This document shows positions 36,701 to 47,519 of a stretch of DNA of 64,000 nucleotides, one piece after another. A program made the position numbers and the translations under genes. Location of the stretch: positions 374,933,392-374,997,391 of the forward strand of contig NC_081415.1 of the NCBI RefSeq assembly GCF_030272615.1. Direction: 5' to 3'. Below the pieces are notes generated by a model, which ran no database searches, was not told the DNA's origin, and saw only the letters and a program-made list of their open reading frames with translations. The stretch is from Cryptomeria japonica. Its lineage: Eukaryota; Streptophyta; Pinopsida; Cupressales; Cupressaceae. The stretch's first letter is position 1. Each line of letters opens with the position of its first letter.

Positions 36701-36825
36701 TTAGATGGCTCCAATGAAGAAAACTGCTCCTTTGTAGAACCCATGTGATATGAGGCACCTGAGTCAAGTATCCACTGCTATGAAGAACCTGTTTTAGCCA
36801 CAAATGCTTGCCCTTTTCCCTTAGA
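33743..36825 (-). pseudogene. Copia-1 pol: protease, integrase, reverse transcriptase, RNase H
   Basis: It continues the gag frame. The protease motif DSGA lies at 36754-36765. A pre-integrase zinc region (WHERFGHLNYRYL, then CSSCFMGK) precedes the integrase core, with SDVAGPF, TDNGREYV and GVAEHKNRT supplying the D, D, E residues. Reverse transcriptase has MDVKSAFLHGDL, LYGLKQAPRVWY and YVDD (34648-34659). RNase H has YTDSDWADDLDDRKS and ends near VADIFTKPF, with TGA at 33743-33745. A frameshift near 34560 separates the reverse transcriptase N-terminal part from the rest. In-frame stops after gag are TAG near 36766, 36040, 35401, 35219, 34912, 34082 and 33896, and TGA near 35106. Catalytic residues remain, so decay is recent. 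Confidence 0.92.
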
Positions 36826-37764
36826 CTATAAGGAAGAGGAAGGAGATGAATCCCTCTTTGTGTAGGCGGATGGCAAGTTGATGTTGTTTTTCTTAAGAAG
36901 ATTAGTTAACTCATCAACTTGCTTTGTGTGGCATCGATGCTCAACATGACCATACTTCTTGCAATATGCACAAGTTGGCTTATCCTTCTTAGGTGGTGTC
37001 CCCTTGGAAGAGGATGAAAAATCACCTTGTGATGGAGAGGATAATTGTCCTTTTTCCTGTTGTGGTTGTGACTTAGATTGCTTCTTCTTCTTGTTGGAAT
37101 CTTTGCCTTGACTTCCTTGATTCCCTTGATTAGCCACCAAAGCCTTGGACTTTGAAGACTTGAAAAGCCCCATGTTCAACAACTTAGATTGTTCCAATAT
37201 CAACATTTTTGTGAAAGCATCAAATGAAGGCATAACATAGGAACTCCCCACTATCAAACGATGAGTTTGGAAGCTAGACACAAATGCTGCATATTCTGGT
37301 GCAAGCTTGTCCAACAAGTTGAATATCAATTGAGCATCTTTTTTGTCAATTCCACAATCCTTAAGCTTTGCTCTTAGCTCATTTGCTTTGGTGACATAAT
37401 CTTGGATTGTATCAAAACTCTTGGGATCCAAGTTGGTGAGCTCATTGTCAATCTTATAACCTCTGATTTTGTCAACTTGATGATACAATTTATGAAACAT
37501 ATCCCAAGCATCTTTGATTGTAGTACACTTTTCAATATGAAAGATGAGGTCATCTGATACATACTTGCACAAAGTTCCAAGAGCCATGCAATTCTTAGTG
37601 AGCCATTCTAATTGAGCATTAGGATCAGCCTTAGGATCAGGTGGTGCTGCTATTGTTCCATCTATGTAATGCGTGAGACCTTTTTCCATTAATTTGCTCC
37701 ATACTTTAATTTTCCATGATGCATAATTATGTGGAGTTAAAGGTGGAAATTTATGAGGACTCAT
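36826..37764 (-). CDS. Copia-1 gag (UBN2/DUF4219-type, one CCHC knuckle)
   Basis: 312 residues from ATG 37764 (MSPHKFPPL) to a TAG at 36826. An upstream in-frame ATG at 37812 would add 16 residues of unlikely sequence. The N-terminal part has NYASWKIKVWSKL, the signature of copia gag proteins. The middle is helical, and a Lys/Gln/Ser-rich linker leads to a CAYCKKYGHVEHRC knuckle (36931-36972). The protein forms the virus-like particle and binds element RNA. The TAG separates gag from the protease; in many copia elements gag and pol are one frame, so this stop is probably decay. This is the only long gag in the window without an internal stop. Confidence 0.88.
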   Translation of the reverse strand: MSPHKFPPLTPHNYASWKIKVWSKLMEKGLTHYIDGTIAAPPDPKADPNAQLEWLTKNCMALGTLCKYVSDDLIFHIEKCTTIKDAWDMFHKLYHQVDKIRGYKIDNELTNLDPKSFDTIQDYVTKANELRAKLKDCGIDKKDAQLIFNLLDKLAPEYAAFVSSFQTHRLIVGSSYVMPSFDAFTKMLILEQSKLLNMGLFKSSKSKALVANQGNQGSQGKDSNKKKKQSKSQPQQEKGQLSSPSQGDFSSSSKGTPPKKDKPTCAYCKKYGHVEHRCHTKQVDELTNLLKKNNINLPSAYTKRDSSPSSSL

Positions 37765-38806
37765 TGCAACAAAAATGAAAGAGCACAAGGAAAGAGAGGT
37801 ACAATCACACAAGACACCCCCCCAAATTCACTCAATCAAAGAACCCCCCCAAAAGTGATGATTTGACACTTTATACTTAGTGCATGTACAATGGGCCACT
37901 TGCAAAAAATGGCAAAGTGGACTTTTGATTTCAATTTTACAACTACCTCGATAAGGCCAAAAGAGACTCAAACTAATAATGCAAGAGATCTAAACTAAGA
38001 TTCAAGCAATTTACAAGTACCAAATAGGCCAAATAAGACCAATATCTGAAAGTACAATTTCTACTTAAAATCTCTGAAATCTGATCATAGATTATGAAAG
38101 AAGATGAAAAAACATGCACTTTCAAAAAAAATGGCACCTAAAAAAGAGGTCGTATGAGCTCAAATGAGGCCTTTGAAGTTGCAGAATTGAGGATTGGACA
38201 GGTACAGCTGAGAGAATCTGAAAATTCTAAAAACTCAGTGCGCCAAAACCAGAAAATAACCACACCATTGCGAAGAGCATGAAAAGTTAGCCCAAATCAA
38301 AAAAAAATTGCACCCAAAAAGGAGCAAAATTGAGCAAGTTATGGGTCTCCAAAGTTGACCCAAAAATCCAAACTGCTCAACGGAGAGGGGTCTAAAAGTT
38401 TTCAAAGAAAATGCTGATTAGGCGCTGACTGGGCGTTGACTATGCATTGCTGATTGGGCAAAAGGTACGGATCCCAAAAATAATTTTCAATTTTTTTTTT
38501 TGTTTTTTTTTTTTCAAAAAAATTTTTCAAACTGGAAAATAATTTTCAGAATTTTTTTTTTTTTTTGAAAAAATCCGAAAATTCCATACCGTACCGCCCG
38601 AATTGGGCAGAAAATTTCCTCCACACCCAAAAATCGATTTTCACCAAAATAGGTCGAATTTATACTCGATTTTTATGGAAACGACCTCTCGAACGCAATG
38701 GTGAGGTTGAAAATGCTCCAAGATGCCTCCAAAAAGTGCAATTTCTTAGATCCAAAAATAGAAGCCTTCCATGATGTCTCCAAAAAGCAATCAATGAAGA
38801 CCCAAT
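37765..38806 (-). other. Copia-1 untranslated leader
   Basis: About 1 kb between primer site and gag without a supported coding frame. It contains long A/T homopolymer runs (38490-38580). Confidence 0.7.
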
Positions 38807-38819
38807 GGCTCTAATACCA
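38807..38819 (-). other. Primer binding site of Copia-1
   Basis: On the minus strand it reads TGGTATTAGAGCC, immediately after the LTR. It differs by one base (T for C) from the initiator-Met form seen in the other elements. Confidence 0.85.
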
Positions 38820-39272
38820 TGTGATATTTTGCCAAGATCAAGGGCACAATGAAAAGTATAAAAATAGAGACAAAAGAATGACAAGAACAAACTGTATTCT
38901 CATCAATATGAAAATGATCAACTGGATTCATACCAATACAATGAATATAAGCCTTCTTATATAGGCAAGGCCATATGGATGTACGAGCACACAATCATGA
39001 CATGTGGCTCAATGAGAAACAAGGGTACGTAAGAAATACTAGGGGTAGGTAGGAGAAATAATATAATATTCCACAAGAGGTGGATGACCCACCGAATGTG
39101 GAGTGTAACAGCAAAATAAGACCACAAAAGGTGGAATTTCTCCTACAAGCTCTATCCCTATGTGCACACTTCCCTAAGTGTCTCAAATCCAAACTACGAA
39201 GAGATGCATTATCCTAAGTTAACTTAAGTAAAGTGTAATAATATCCATAATGAATATTTATTTACACCAACA
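38820..39272 (-). repeat. 5' LTR of Copia-1
   Basis: 453 bp, beginning TGTTGGTGTAAAT on the minus strand at 39272 and ending TATCACA at 38820. Confidence 0.95.
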
Positions 39273-39645
39273 GAAATCAACAAAAAATATTTTAGTAAAA
39301 TAACTAGGAGAGATGATGCAATACTCTACAACCCCAAAATACAAAATAAACAACCTAAAGAAGAAGACAAGATGGATAAAGTCATAAATGCTTTGAAAGA
39401 CCTTACACATAAGGTCACAAAGAATGGCAAACCACAGTTTCAAAGAAATGACAAAAAGGTTGCATGACATGCCATATAGAACCAATTAGAAAGATGGTAG
39501 ACCCATTGATAAGAAGAAAGACAGTCCTGATCCTTTGAAGAGATAAAACAATCATTTAGTTGAAGGTGCTCCTTGGTGTATGGGTTGCAATTTGCCACAC
39601 TCCCCATTATAGTGTTTTTTGGCACAAAATTTGCAAGATGATGAA
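39273..39645 (+). pseudogene. Gag of element A, C-terminal part
   Basis: Directly after the copia target duplication the gag frame resumes (INKKYFSKITRRDDA). A frameshift follows, and then a block CMGCNLPHSPLYC, a short cysteine/histidine knuckle. It is interrupted by the solo LTR at 39646. Confidence 0.6.
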
Positions 39646-40730
39646 TGTTGGTATTATGGATGACTTTGTCATGTGTTGCATTGGTTTTGTCATTGATGTC
39701 AAAACTTATCTTCTTGAAGGTCTACTTTGTTGATTTGCCATTCTAGTTATGTTGGTTTACTATTGAATCGACAAGTTATATGGTTAACCGACAATGATGA
39801 TGACTTGTTATCATCTAGAGATCATTTGGTTATGTCGAAGACATGAATTGGATGTTTGGATTTGGTGTTTTTCTTATTGGTCTAATCGGGTTGACATATT
39901 TGCCTTTACCAGCATATAGGTCTAGGTTATGGACCAGTACAAGATATCTATTCCAGATCAGCATGACACGTTTTGGAAATGGTTTATTGATTGGATATTG
40001 TATTAAGCCAACATATTGTATCGCATCAAGACTTATTTGTAATTGATTTTATTGTAATATATTTAGTGAGACGACCTTATCATTTTCTCTTAGGTTTTGT
40101 ATAAATGATTGTAAGATCTTATTGAAGATCATATATGGTATGAGTGTATGTGATTATTGAAGATCATTTGAAGAGCAAAATTAAGTAGATCCTTGTGCGA
40201 ATCACACAAAAATTCTCTGAAGGTTGAAGGAAGGTTATGAAGGTGTATGACACTCATGTTCATAGCTTAAACCGGTACTGACTCCAACATTGTAGATGCT
40301 ATTCTGAAGTAGTACATTGTTATTGGATTTAACCATCCAATTGTAGTCAGTGTGACTCCTATTTTGTGATTGAGCAGTGAGCTCTAGGTGGTTGGCCTTT
40401 CTACATGTGCAGACCCCATTTGTATTGACTTACTATCTGCAATAGTATCATCTGATTGCGGGTAAGGTTTCCCACTATGGTTTTTCCCCTTACCGGGTTT
40501 CCATGTCAAAATCTTTGTGTCATGTGTTGTGGATGTTGTTTCTCTTTATGTTTCATGCATTAACTTATACCAGTACTGCTATAATAGTTAATCTATTTTA
40601 TTGGCATTTAAGTTTGGTTTACCGACACTAAGTTTAAGTTGGGATAATTTGCATTTGGGTTGTAAAATATATATAACTGGTTGACAATTGATTCACCCCC
40701 CCTCTCAGTTGGCCTTCCTAGTTCCTAACA
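39646..40730 (+). repeat. Solo LTR, 1085 bp, in element A
   Basis: It begins TGTTGGTATTATGG and ends GTTCCTAACA. Flanks are ATGAA (39641-39645) and ATGGA (40731-40735), a target duplication with one mismatch. It contains GAGCAGTGAGCTCTAGG, GGTTTTTCCCC and CCGGGTTTCC, the block shared with the LTRs of the pol-less family. No internal domain is present, so it is the product of LTR-LTR recombination. Confidence 0.88.
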
Positions 40731-41791
40731 ATGGAATGTGTTATAATGAATGGGAGGAGCATGATTATAGCCAAACCATTAATATGTTGTCTATTATTGA
40801 AGAATATGAATCCTAAGATGATGGTGGATATGAATATGATGTTGCTTACCAAAAAAAGAATAAACAGGTTCACCAACAAGAAGAATTTTTAGACTATGAA
40901 GATAGTGTTGACATGAGAACCTAGAAAAGGAATGATGTTGTATCATTAAGAAGACTCTCCAAGGAATAAATCTAATCCCTCATTGTTGTTATTTTGGAGC
41001 AGACCAAAAGTTGTTATAGTCTAAGAAATAGAGTAGTCAATCAAGACGAGGGAAAACCGGCTGGTCTTTTCATAAAAGAAAGTGGTCCAAAAAACTTTGA
41101 TAGGAAGAAATCAAAAGGTAAAGGGCTACAAAAAGCGCCCTTGGTCAAGCCAAATTATAATATAGTTGAGAACCAAGAGCCTCAAAAGAAAGACACACCA
41201 CATATAGAAGTTCCCAAAGCATCGACACCCCATGCAACCTCATTCGACATTGCAAATACATTATCCCAAATAAAAATATTGGTGCCCCTGCTTGAGATAA
41301 TGCGGATCCCAGAATACAAGAACAATGCCTTGACATTAATTTCAGAAGTTCCTTACAACTTAAATGGAACCAAGGAAGCAAAAGGTAATAAAGCAATAAA
41401 TTCAATGGAAGAAGGTAAGAAAGCTTCTAAAATATACCTAGGAACTTCTATACCTGATGATCCCTCTCAAGTTGATCCATTTTATCTAATATTATTGATA
41501 AATAATAAATTGATGAGGAGTTGCATGATTGACTCTGGAGCAGCCATTAATGTGATGCCTTTGGGAGTTATGAGAGAGATTGGGTTAGAAGTTGATGATC
41601 ACTTTGGTAGGTGTTACACTATGGATAACACGTATATCCCTATTGTAGGGGTTATGAAAGATGTGGAAATAAAAATAGCATCCTACCCGGAAGCTACTTA
41701 TAACATATATATCACTTTCATATATGTACCCTTTAATGATGGAATTATGATCTCAAGACAATGGACAAGACTAGTAGGAGGTAGTGTTTAG
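40731..41791 (+). pseudogene. Gag-protease linker and aspartic protease of element A
   Basis: Up to about 40993 the frame carries stops (an acidic, Tyr-rich linker). From 40994 it is open for 265 codons. The protease domain lies around 41430-41780, with CMIDSGAAINVMP as the active-site DSGA. The frame ends at TAG 41789. It would cleave the polyprotein. Confidence 0.75.
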
Positions 41792-41997
41792 TTAGACCTG
41801 TCATATGCTACAATGCTAGTGAATGGAAAGAAAGTAAGGATTGAGAGGGAACCTAGATCTCCTTACATTATTGAGCATATCACTATGGACTCGATGGTGA
41901 TTTTTGTGACACAAAAGTAGAGAATTTTACTATGCAAATTAAAAAACCAGAACTACAAAGTAGCAATCCAATTACAACTCACACCCATATGTATCCT

Positions 41998-42266
41998 GAT
42001 GACATTTGGCAAATTTTCTTTGATGGAGCATGTAGTAAGGACTGAAATGGGGCAGGGGTGATATGAAGCCTTTCTAATTGGTACTTAGCCATCAAGCATG
42101 AAATTAAGCTTCTTAGTGTCTTTGGAGATTCAAAGTTGGTGATTTCACAAGTAAGGTCCAAATACTCCTCAAAGAACAAAATACTTAAGCAATATAACAA
42201 TGCGGTCTAGGACTGCATCAAAATGTTTGAAGCCTTTTCTATTAGTTGGGTAGACAAATAAAAAAA
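41998..42266 (+). pseudogene. Second RNase H-like domain of element A, upstream of reverse transcriptase
   Basis: A frame with stops reads DIWQIFFDGACSKD, later FGDSKLVISQVRSKYSSKN and AFSISWVDK. The FDGACSK and GDS.L...Q pattern is that of RNase H of the archaeal/plant type, matched by the clearer copy in element D (63600-64000). The central part has been lost by deletion. It sits between protease and reverse transcriptase. Confidence 0.68.
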
Positions 42267-43950
42267 ACATGACTACTGATTTTGTTGTCAATGTGGCATT
42301 AAGACAAGATGATGTCACCATGGCTAACATCTCAGAAATTGAAATCAAAGCTAGGCCATCCATTCTAGATAATATCTATAGCTGGCAAGTGTTTGAGGAT
42401 GATGATGACTTGGTAATTTTTTTGCAGTGCATTGATAAATATGAGGCTTAAGAAATAGACTTCAATGATTTTGTTGAAAAAGTTGATGGAAAGGATATGC
42501 TTTTTGAAAAAGAAGTGGTGTAGTTAAAAAAAATAAAAAATCCCAAAAGGATTAGTAGCTCTAGAGAGGGTTTTTTGATGGAAATGATGCACTAGTGAAA
42601 ACCACATCTGTAAAAAATGAAAACTTGGAAGAGATAAATCTAGTAACTGAACATTCTCCAAAGAAGGTATACATTGGAAAGAAGATAAGTCCTAAAGTCA
42701 GGGAGATGTTGATAACATTAATAATAAAATATAGGCATGTGTTCGCATGACCCTATGAAGATTTGAAGGCTTATAGGGACGAACTCTTCCAACATGAAAT
42801 TTCACTAAATTTTGGTGTTAAACCTTCCAAACAAAAGCAAACACCCATAAACCCCACCTTGGCACCCAAAATGTAGGAAGAACTCATGAAGCTAAGGGAT
42901 GGGGGGATAATAAGACCTATCAAACATTCTACATGGGTTTCAAACTTGGTACCAGTAAGCAAGAAGAATGGAGATATAAGACTCTGTCTAGATTTTAAAA
43001 ATTAGAGCATTTCATTGCTCAAGAACAATTACCCATTGCTAAATATGGATGCATTGCTACAGAAGGTCATAGGATGTGAATTATTATCTATGATGGATGG
43101 TTTTTCAGGTTACAATAAGGTCAAGGTAAAGGAATCAGAACAATATATGACTACCTTCACTACTCCTTGGGGCACATATGTCTATGTCAGAATGCCATTC
43201 AGGCTAACAAACATAGGATAAACATTTCAACGAGCCATGGATGTAGCATTTGCATATTTAATTAATTCTATAATGGTGGTATATCAAGATGATCTCACTT
43301 CTTACTCAAAGAAGGAAGAAGAGCATTGTTTACATCTGGAAAATATATTAATGTGAGCACTAGAATATGGGATCTCTTGATCCCATAAAATGCCAATTTG
43401 TAATCACAAAAGAAAAACTTTTGGGACACATAATATCCAAGGAAGGAGTAAGGATAGACCCTAACAAAGTGGTTGCTATTGAAAAGATTCACATCCCTAA
43501 GATAGTAAAGGCCATTCAATCATTTTTTGGGAAAATTGATTTTGTCAAGAGATTCATTTCAAATTTTGTTGAGATAGTTAAGCCCATTTTAAAGATGTTG
43601 AAGAAAGGAGCGCTTTTGGATTGGTCACTAGAAGCCTTGGATGTGTTTGTAGCCATCAAAAGAGCCATAAAGAGACTCATTTTTTGAAATCACTAGATTT
43701 TGGAACGACATGAACAACCAATAGCCTTCTTTGGTAAATCCCTTCAAGCTACCGAGTTGAAGTGTGATATTAATGAGAAACATGCATATTCTCTGGTTAA
43801 AGCTGTGAAAAACTTTAAAACATATTTAGTTGGTGCAGAGGTAGTGACTTATGTTCTTAACATAGTAGTGAAGGATATTTTCAAACAAACAAAATTAACA
43901 GGGAGAAGGTGCAGATGGATTAATCAGATCCAAGAATTTAATAATAATAC
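42267..43950 (+). pseudogene. Reverse transcriptase and gypsy RNase H of element A
   Basis: After a connecting region, reverse transcriptase blocks follow: GIIRPIKHSTWVSNLVPVSK, RLCLDFKN, LLSMMDGFSGYNKV, TTPWGTYVYVRMPF and VVYQDDLTSYSK (YQDD at 43282-43293). The RNase H part includes QPIAFFGKSLQATELKCDI and ends near RRCRWINQIQEF. Frameshifts occur near 42590 and 43360, with several stops. Similarity to element D is strong across the whole region and ends at about 43945. Confidence 0.82.
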
Positions 43951-44985
43951 TACCATCTGGAATTAAATATTTTGAAGAACTTGCGAACAATATTTATCTC
44001 ACAATACTCCTACAACGTAAAAAATGAGATAACAATGATAGATTTATGTAATGTCAAGCAAAAGAATGGTGAACCTTTCATGATCTTTTTACTACAATGG
44101 AAATGAATGTTCAATAGATATCCAAGAGATGTACCTAATCAAGAGAAAATGGACATATTCATTGACAACCTTATCAGTGAAATGAGTTACCATCTTAAAA
44201 TGCAATGTCCTCCTTCTTTTGCTAAGATGATTGAAAATGGTCTAAAGATAGAATATGCAATGGTAAAGAAAGGAGAGTTAAAATTTTACAATAATTCCTA
44301 CAACAACAATCACAACACCAACAACAATAACAATAAAAAACCTAAATTTTGGTCAAAGAATAGGAATGTTACCAATGGAGGAGATGATGACATCAATGCT
44401 ACCAAATAGAAACCAATATTCAACTTATCAATTCAAGTACCAAACAACAACAATCAAGAGAACAATAAATCCAAGTCTTTTTTCTCCAATCCTCGCAGGA
44501 AATTCACAAACATTGGGGAACCCTTGGAATCCGCTTTGAAAACTCTTCTTGCAAATAAATTGATTACTTTACCAGAAGTAGGAAATTATGAACCTCAATT
44601 CAAACCTAATTGGTGGAATGATAATCATATTTGCAGTTATCATCGAAACAAAGGACACCAAACCAATGATTGTCAAATATTGAAGCACCTTATTCAAGAT
44701 TTAATCGATAATGGAACTATTACAGTGGATGGTCATAAGACGAACGAATCACATCTAGCATTCAAAAATCCACTTCCAAACTATGAAAAGGGTGAACAAT
44801 ATAAATCAAAAGATGACAAAGTAAAAGCTAAAGTAAACTACACTTACACATATGATGATGTGGTAAATGTCATAATCTTTAAAGATAACACATGTTCAGA
44901 ACCAATCAACATCATTACAAGAAGCAAAGGGAAGGTTACATTTGCGGGTATAACAAATGAATCAACATCCACTTCAAGACAATAA
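43951..44985 (+). pseudogene. Gag of element B, C-terminal part
   Basis: It begins with a KYFEELANNIYL-like segment, then SYNVKNEITMIDL after a frameshift, an Asn-rich stretch, and HICSYHRNKGHQTNDC followed by LKHLIQDLIDNGTI. That CXYH...GH...C motif and the following LK.LIQDLID are typical of the end of Tat-type gypsy gag. Stops occur at about 44104, 44407 and 44983. Confidence 0.78.
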
Positions 44986-44991
44986 AACTTA

Positions 44992-45535
44992 GTGGAACAA
45001 TTACAAAATATACCCACTCAAATATCAATTTTGGAGCTCCTAAAAGTTTCACCTATGCATAGAGAAATATTGGAGAAATCTCTAACAGAAACAATAGTTT
45101 CAAAAGACCTGGATGTGGATCAATTCCAAAACATGGTGGGACACCTCATAGCCCCTCATTTCTTATCTTTTTCTAAAAATGATGACACATCCTTGCAACA
45201 CCCTCACAATACTCCCTTACATGTTGAAGTCGCCATTCATAAAACCTATGTCAAACACGTACTCATAGATGGTGGAGTTGGCTTAAACATTTGTGCATTA
45301 AGTTTAATAAATGCTTTGGGATATTCAAAAAATGTAGTAGATCCAAAGAAGAAAATAACTATCAAGGCGTATGATGAGGAAGAACGCTCTTCTAAAGGGA
45401 CTGTGGTGTTACCAATCAAAATAGGACCCGTGGAAAGAGATACATTGTGCCAATTTCTATACTTGAATTTATCTTAAAATATTCTTCTAGGAAGACCATG
45501 GATTCATAACATGCAATGATAGTTCTTATACTTAA
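44992..45535 (+). pseudogene. Protease of element B
   Basis: An open stretch of 161 codons has the frame of a retroviral-type aspartic protease: HVLIDGGVGLNICALSL and, after a TAA, ILLGRPWIHNM. The active site would normally be DSG or DTG; here it reads DGG, so it is probably inactive. Copia copy C interrupts the sequence at 45536. Confidence 0.72.
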
Positions 45536-47026
45536 TGTAAGTATAGATCAAATAGCCAACAAGATGAGAGGGGGGGGGTGAATCATACAAACTTAATCTT
45601 CCATAAAAACATCAGATTCAACCTCGGTAACATATACTTCAGTAATATAACCAAAACTGGTAAACATGGAAACTCAAAAGCATATAAACATCATATCACT
45701 CATAACACTAGATTTAATGTGGAAACCCAAATAGGGAAAAACCACTGTGGGATTTCGAACCCACTAAGAAATATACTCTTCTAGAGTATGCTCGGTTAAA
45801 AGCAAATCCTGTTAAAGATTACAAACACATTGCTAGATGTGACCCGATTAAGGGATTTCCCTCAAATCTGTTAGGCTCTTCACCTTGTTAGAAGTGACCT
45901 TGTTAAAGGATTTCAAACACTCAATCAGAATGTCACCTTGCTAGAGGGTTTTACAAATAAGACTGTTAAGTCCACTCAGTTAAGAGATTTTCTGTCACTT
46001 TCACAAAATAACAGTAATAAAAATCTATCTACAACTTCACATCTAAAATGTTAAAGCAGATTCTTATTTGCTCAATACAATCTAGATATAGAACTAATCT
46101 TGTCCATCTGCTGGGCTTCTATACTCTGTTATTCAAATAGGTCTTCAAGCTTCTGTGCTCGGTAATCACTATGTAGCATCCTTGTGCATACATTTGCCCA
46201 CATACATTGTTTTTCAACAGCTCCCTATTTATAAACAATTAGCTAACCGCTTAATCTCCTTGATCACATTTCCCATGATCAATCATAGCCATCAGATCTT
46301 CAATCTTGTCCAGGTTCAATGTATCCTTCGATCTGAAAAACATTTTACCCTGCCTAGGAACTTGCATACATTTCTTGGAACTTGTACTAGGGTAATGCGG
46401 TTCAATCTGCGCTGTAGATCTTCATGCCGATTTTCCTTTGCCGTAGATTCATTAACAAACTTCATGCACGACATACCAATCATTTAATCAGTTCCATCTC
46501 ATTAGCTTCCTTCATTAAATAACACATGTAACCATTTAATGTATTCTGTTACAGCTTGGTTACAACTCGGTAACAACTCGGTGAATACTAAACTTTACTT
46601 GGTAGACATTCTGCCTTCATTAACCGATAGCGATAACCTTAGGATTTACCGACTAGGTTCCTTAGGGTTTAGCAACTAGGTTCTTTGTTCGGTAACATAG
46701 TATAGTATTAACCTTACAATTTACAACATATGTATGATGTTAAAACAATCTAAACATCATGATCTCATCATTGTCTGACTCGGTAATAGTTGCCCATTGA
46801 ATACCTTATTCACCCCCTTATTCATCATATTCTTTCTATGTCTTTTACTGACATCTTTATACTCATCAAATCATACTTCTCAAGATATGTCAACATCATA
46901 CTAAATTAGAAAATCAATTTCTTGACATCAATGACAAAATAATAATATTAAGACAGTAAACATCCTTAATCAGTTATACCCATAATCATCAACAACCTTC
47001 TCAATATCCTTATTGAAATGCCAACA
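45536..47026 (-). repeat. 3' LTR of element C
   Basis: On the minus strand it starts TGTTGGCATTTC at 47026 and ends ATACTTACA at 45536. A competing start TGTTGCCATTTGG at 47062 has a better polypurine tract (AAAGGGGAAGAT), so the start may be there. It contains GTGGGTTCGAAATCCCAC, a GGTTTTTCCC and a GGGTTTCCAC motif, and a CCCCCCTCTCATC tract near the end. Confidence 0.7.
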
Positions 47027-47519
47027 ATCTCCCATTGTCTGTTATAATGCCAAATGGCAACAATCTTCCCCTTTGGCATTGATGGCAAAACCAATTGATT
47101 TGACCTAATTGATTTAGATTGTTGTGAGTTGTTTGTGAGATTTTGAAATGCTCTCTTCCTGTCATCAGAATTCTCCCCCATACATTAGACTTCCCCTCTT
47201 TTCTCAGTCTTTCTTTTCTTCTTTTTTTTTTTAGTCTTCTCAGTCTTTTCCAGTCTTCTTCTCCAGTCTTCTCCCCCTTTGACAACAATGCCAAAGTAAA
47301 GAACTAAAACATAATTTCTTCAAGTATGAAGTGAATTCTTGTTGTAATGTGTCAACTTAGTCTTGGTCAGAGCATTTTGTCTTCAATTCATGTTTCCTGT
47401 ATTGTATCCTACACTATTTCCTACACACCTTTAGAAAACATCGTAAAGTGTGTAAATCAGCATCAACTCTTAAAAGATATTCGATAGAGTCATCGAATTG
47501 ATGCTTTCACCGAACTCAG
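47027..47519 (-). other. 3' untranslated region of element C
   Basis: No gene. It contains the purine tract (47063-47077 on the minus strand), poly-A-rich sequence near 47220-47232 and several LTR-proximal repeats of the GCCAAAGGGGAAG kind. Confidence 0.6.

Larger units (their letters stand above)
32976..39272 (-). mobile_element. Copia-1: near-complete Ty1/copia retrotransposon
   Basis: A 6.3-kb element with two 453-bp LTRs (TGTTGGTG ... TATCACA on the minus strand) and an exact target duplication GAAAT (32971-32975 and 39273-39277). The order is LTR, primer site, leader, gag, protease, integrase, reverse transcriptase, RNase H, polypurine tract, LTR, which is the copia order. I count about nine differences between the LTRs, roughly 2 percent, so it is one of the youngest insertions here. 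Despite that, the polyprotein has about nine stops and a frameshift. Confidence 0.95.
29181..43950 (+). mobile_element. Element A: Tat-like Ty3/gypsy retrotransposon, decayed, with two insertions
   Basis: On the plus strand the order is LTR end, Arg-type primer site, gag (partly duplicated), a C-rich motif, aspartic protease, an RNase H-like domain, reverse transcriptase and gypsy RNase H. Integrase and the 3' end are missing; at about 43950 the sequence passes straight into gag of element B. A copia element (32976-39272) and a solo LTR (39646-40730) are inserted. Domain sequences are close to those of element D. An Arg tRNA primer is known from Ogre/Tat elements, in agreement with the extra RNase H. 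The element carries many stops and frameshifts. The 5' boundary is uncertain. Confidence 0.75.
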
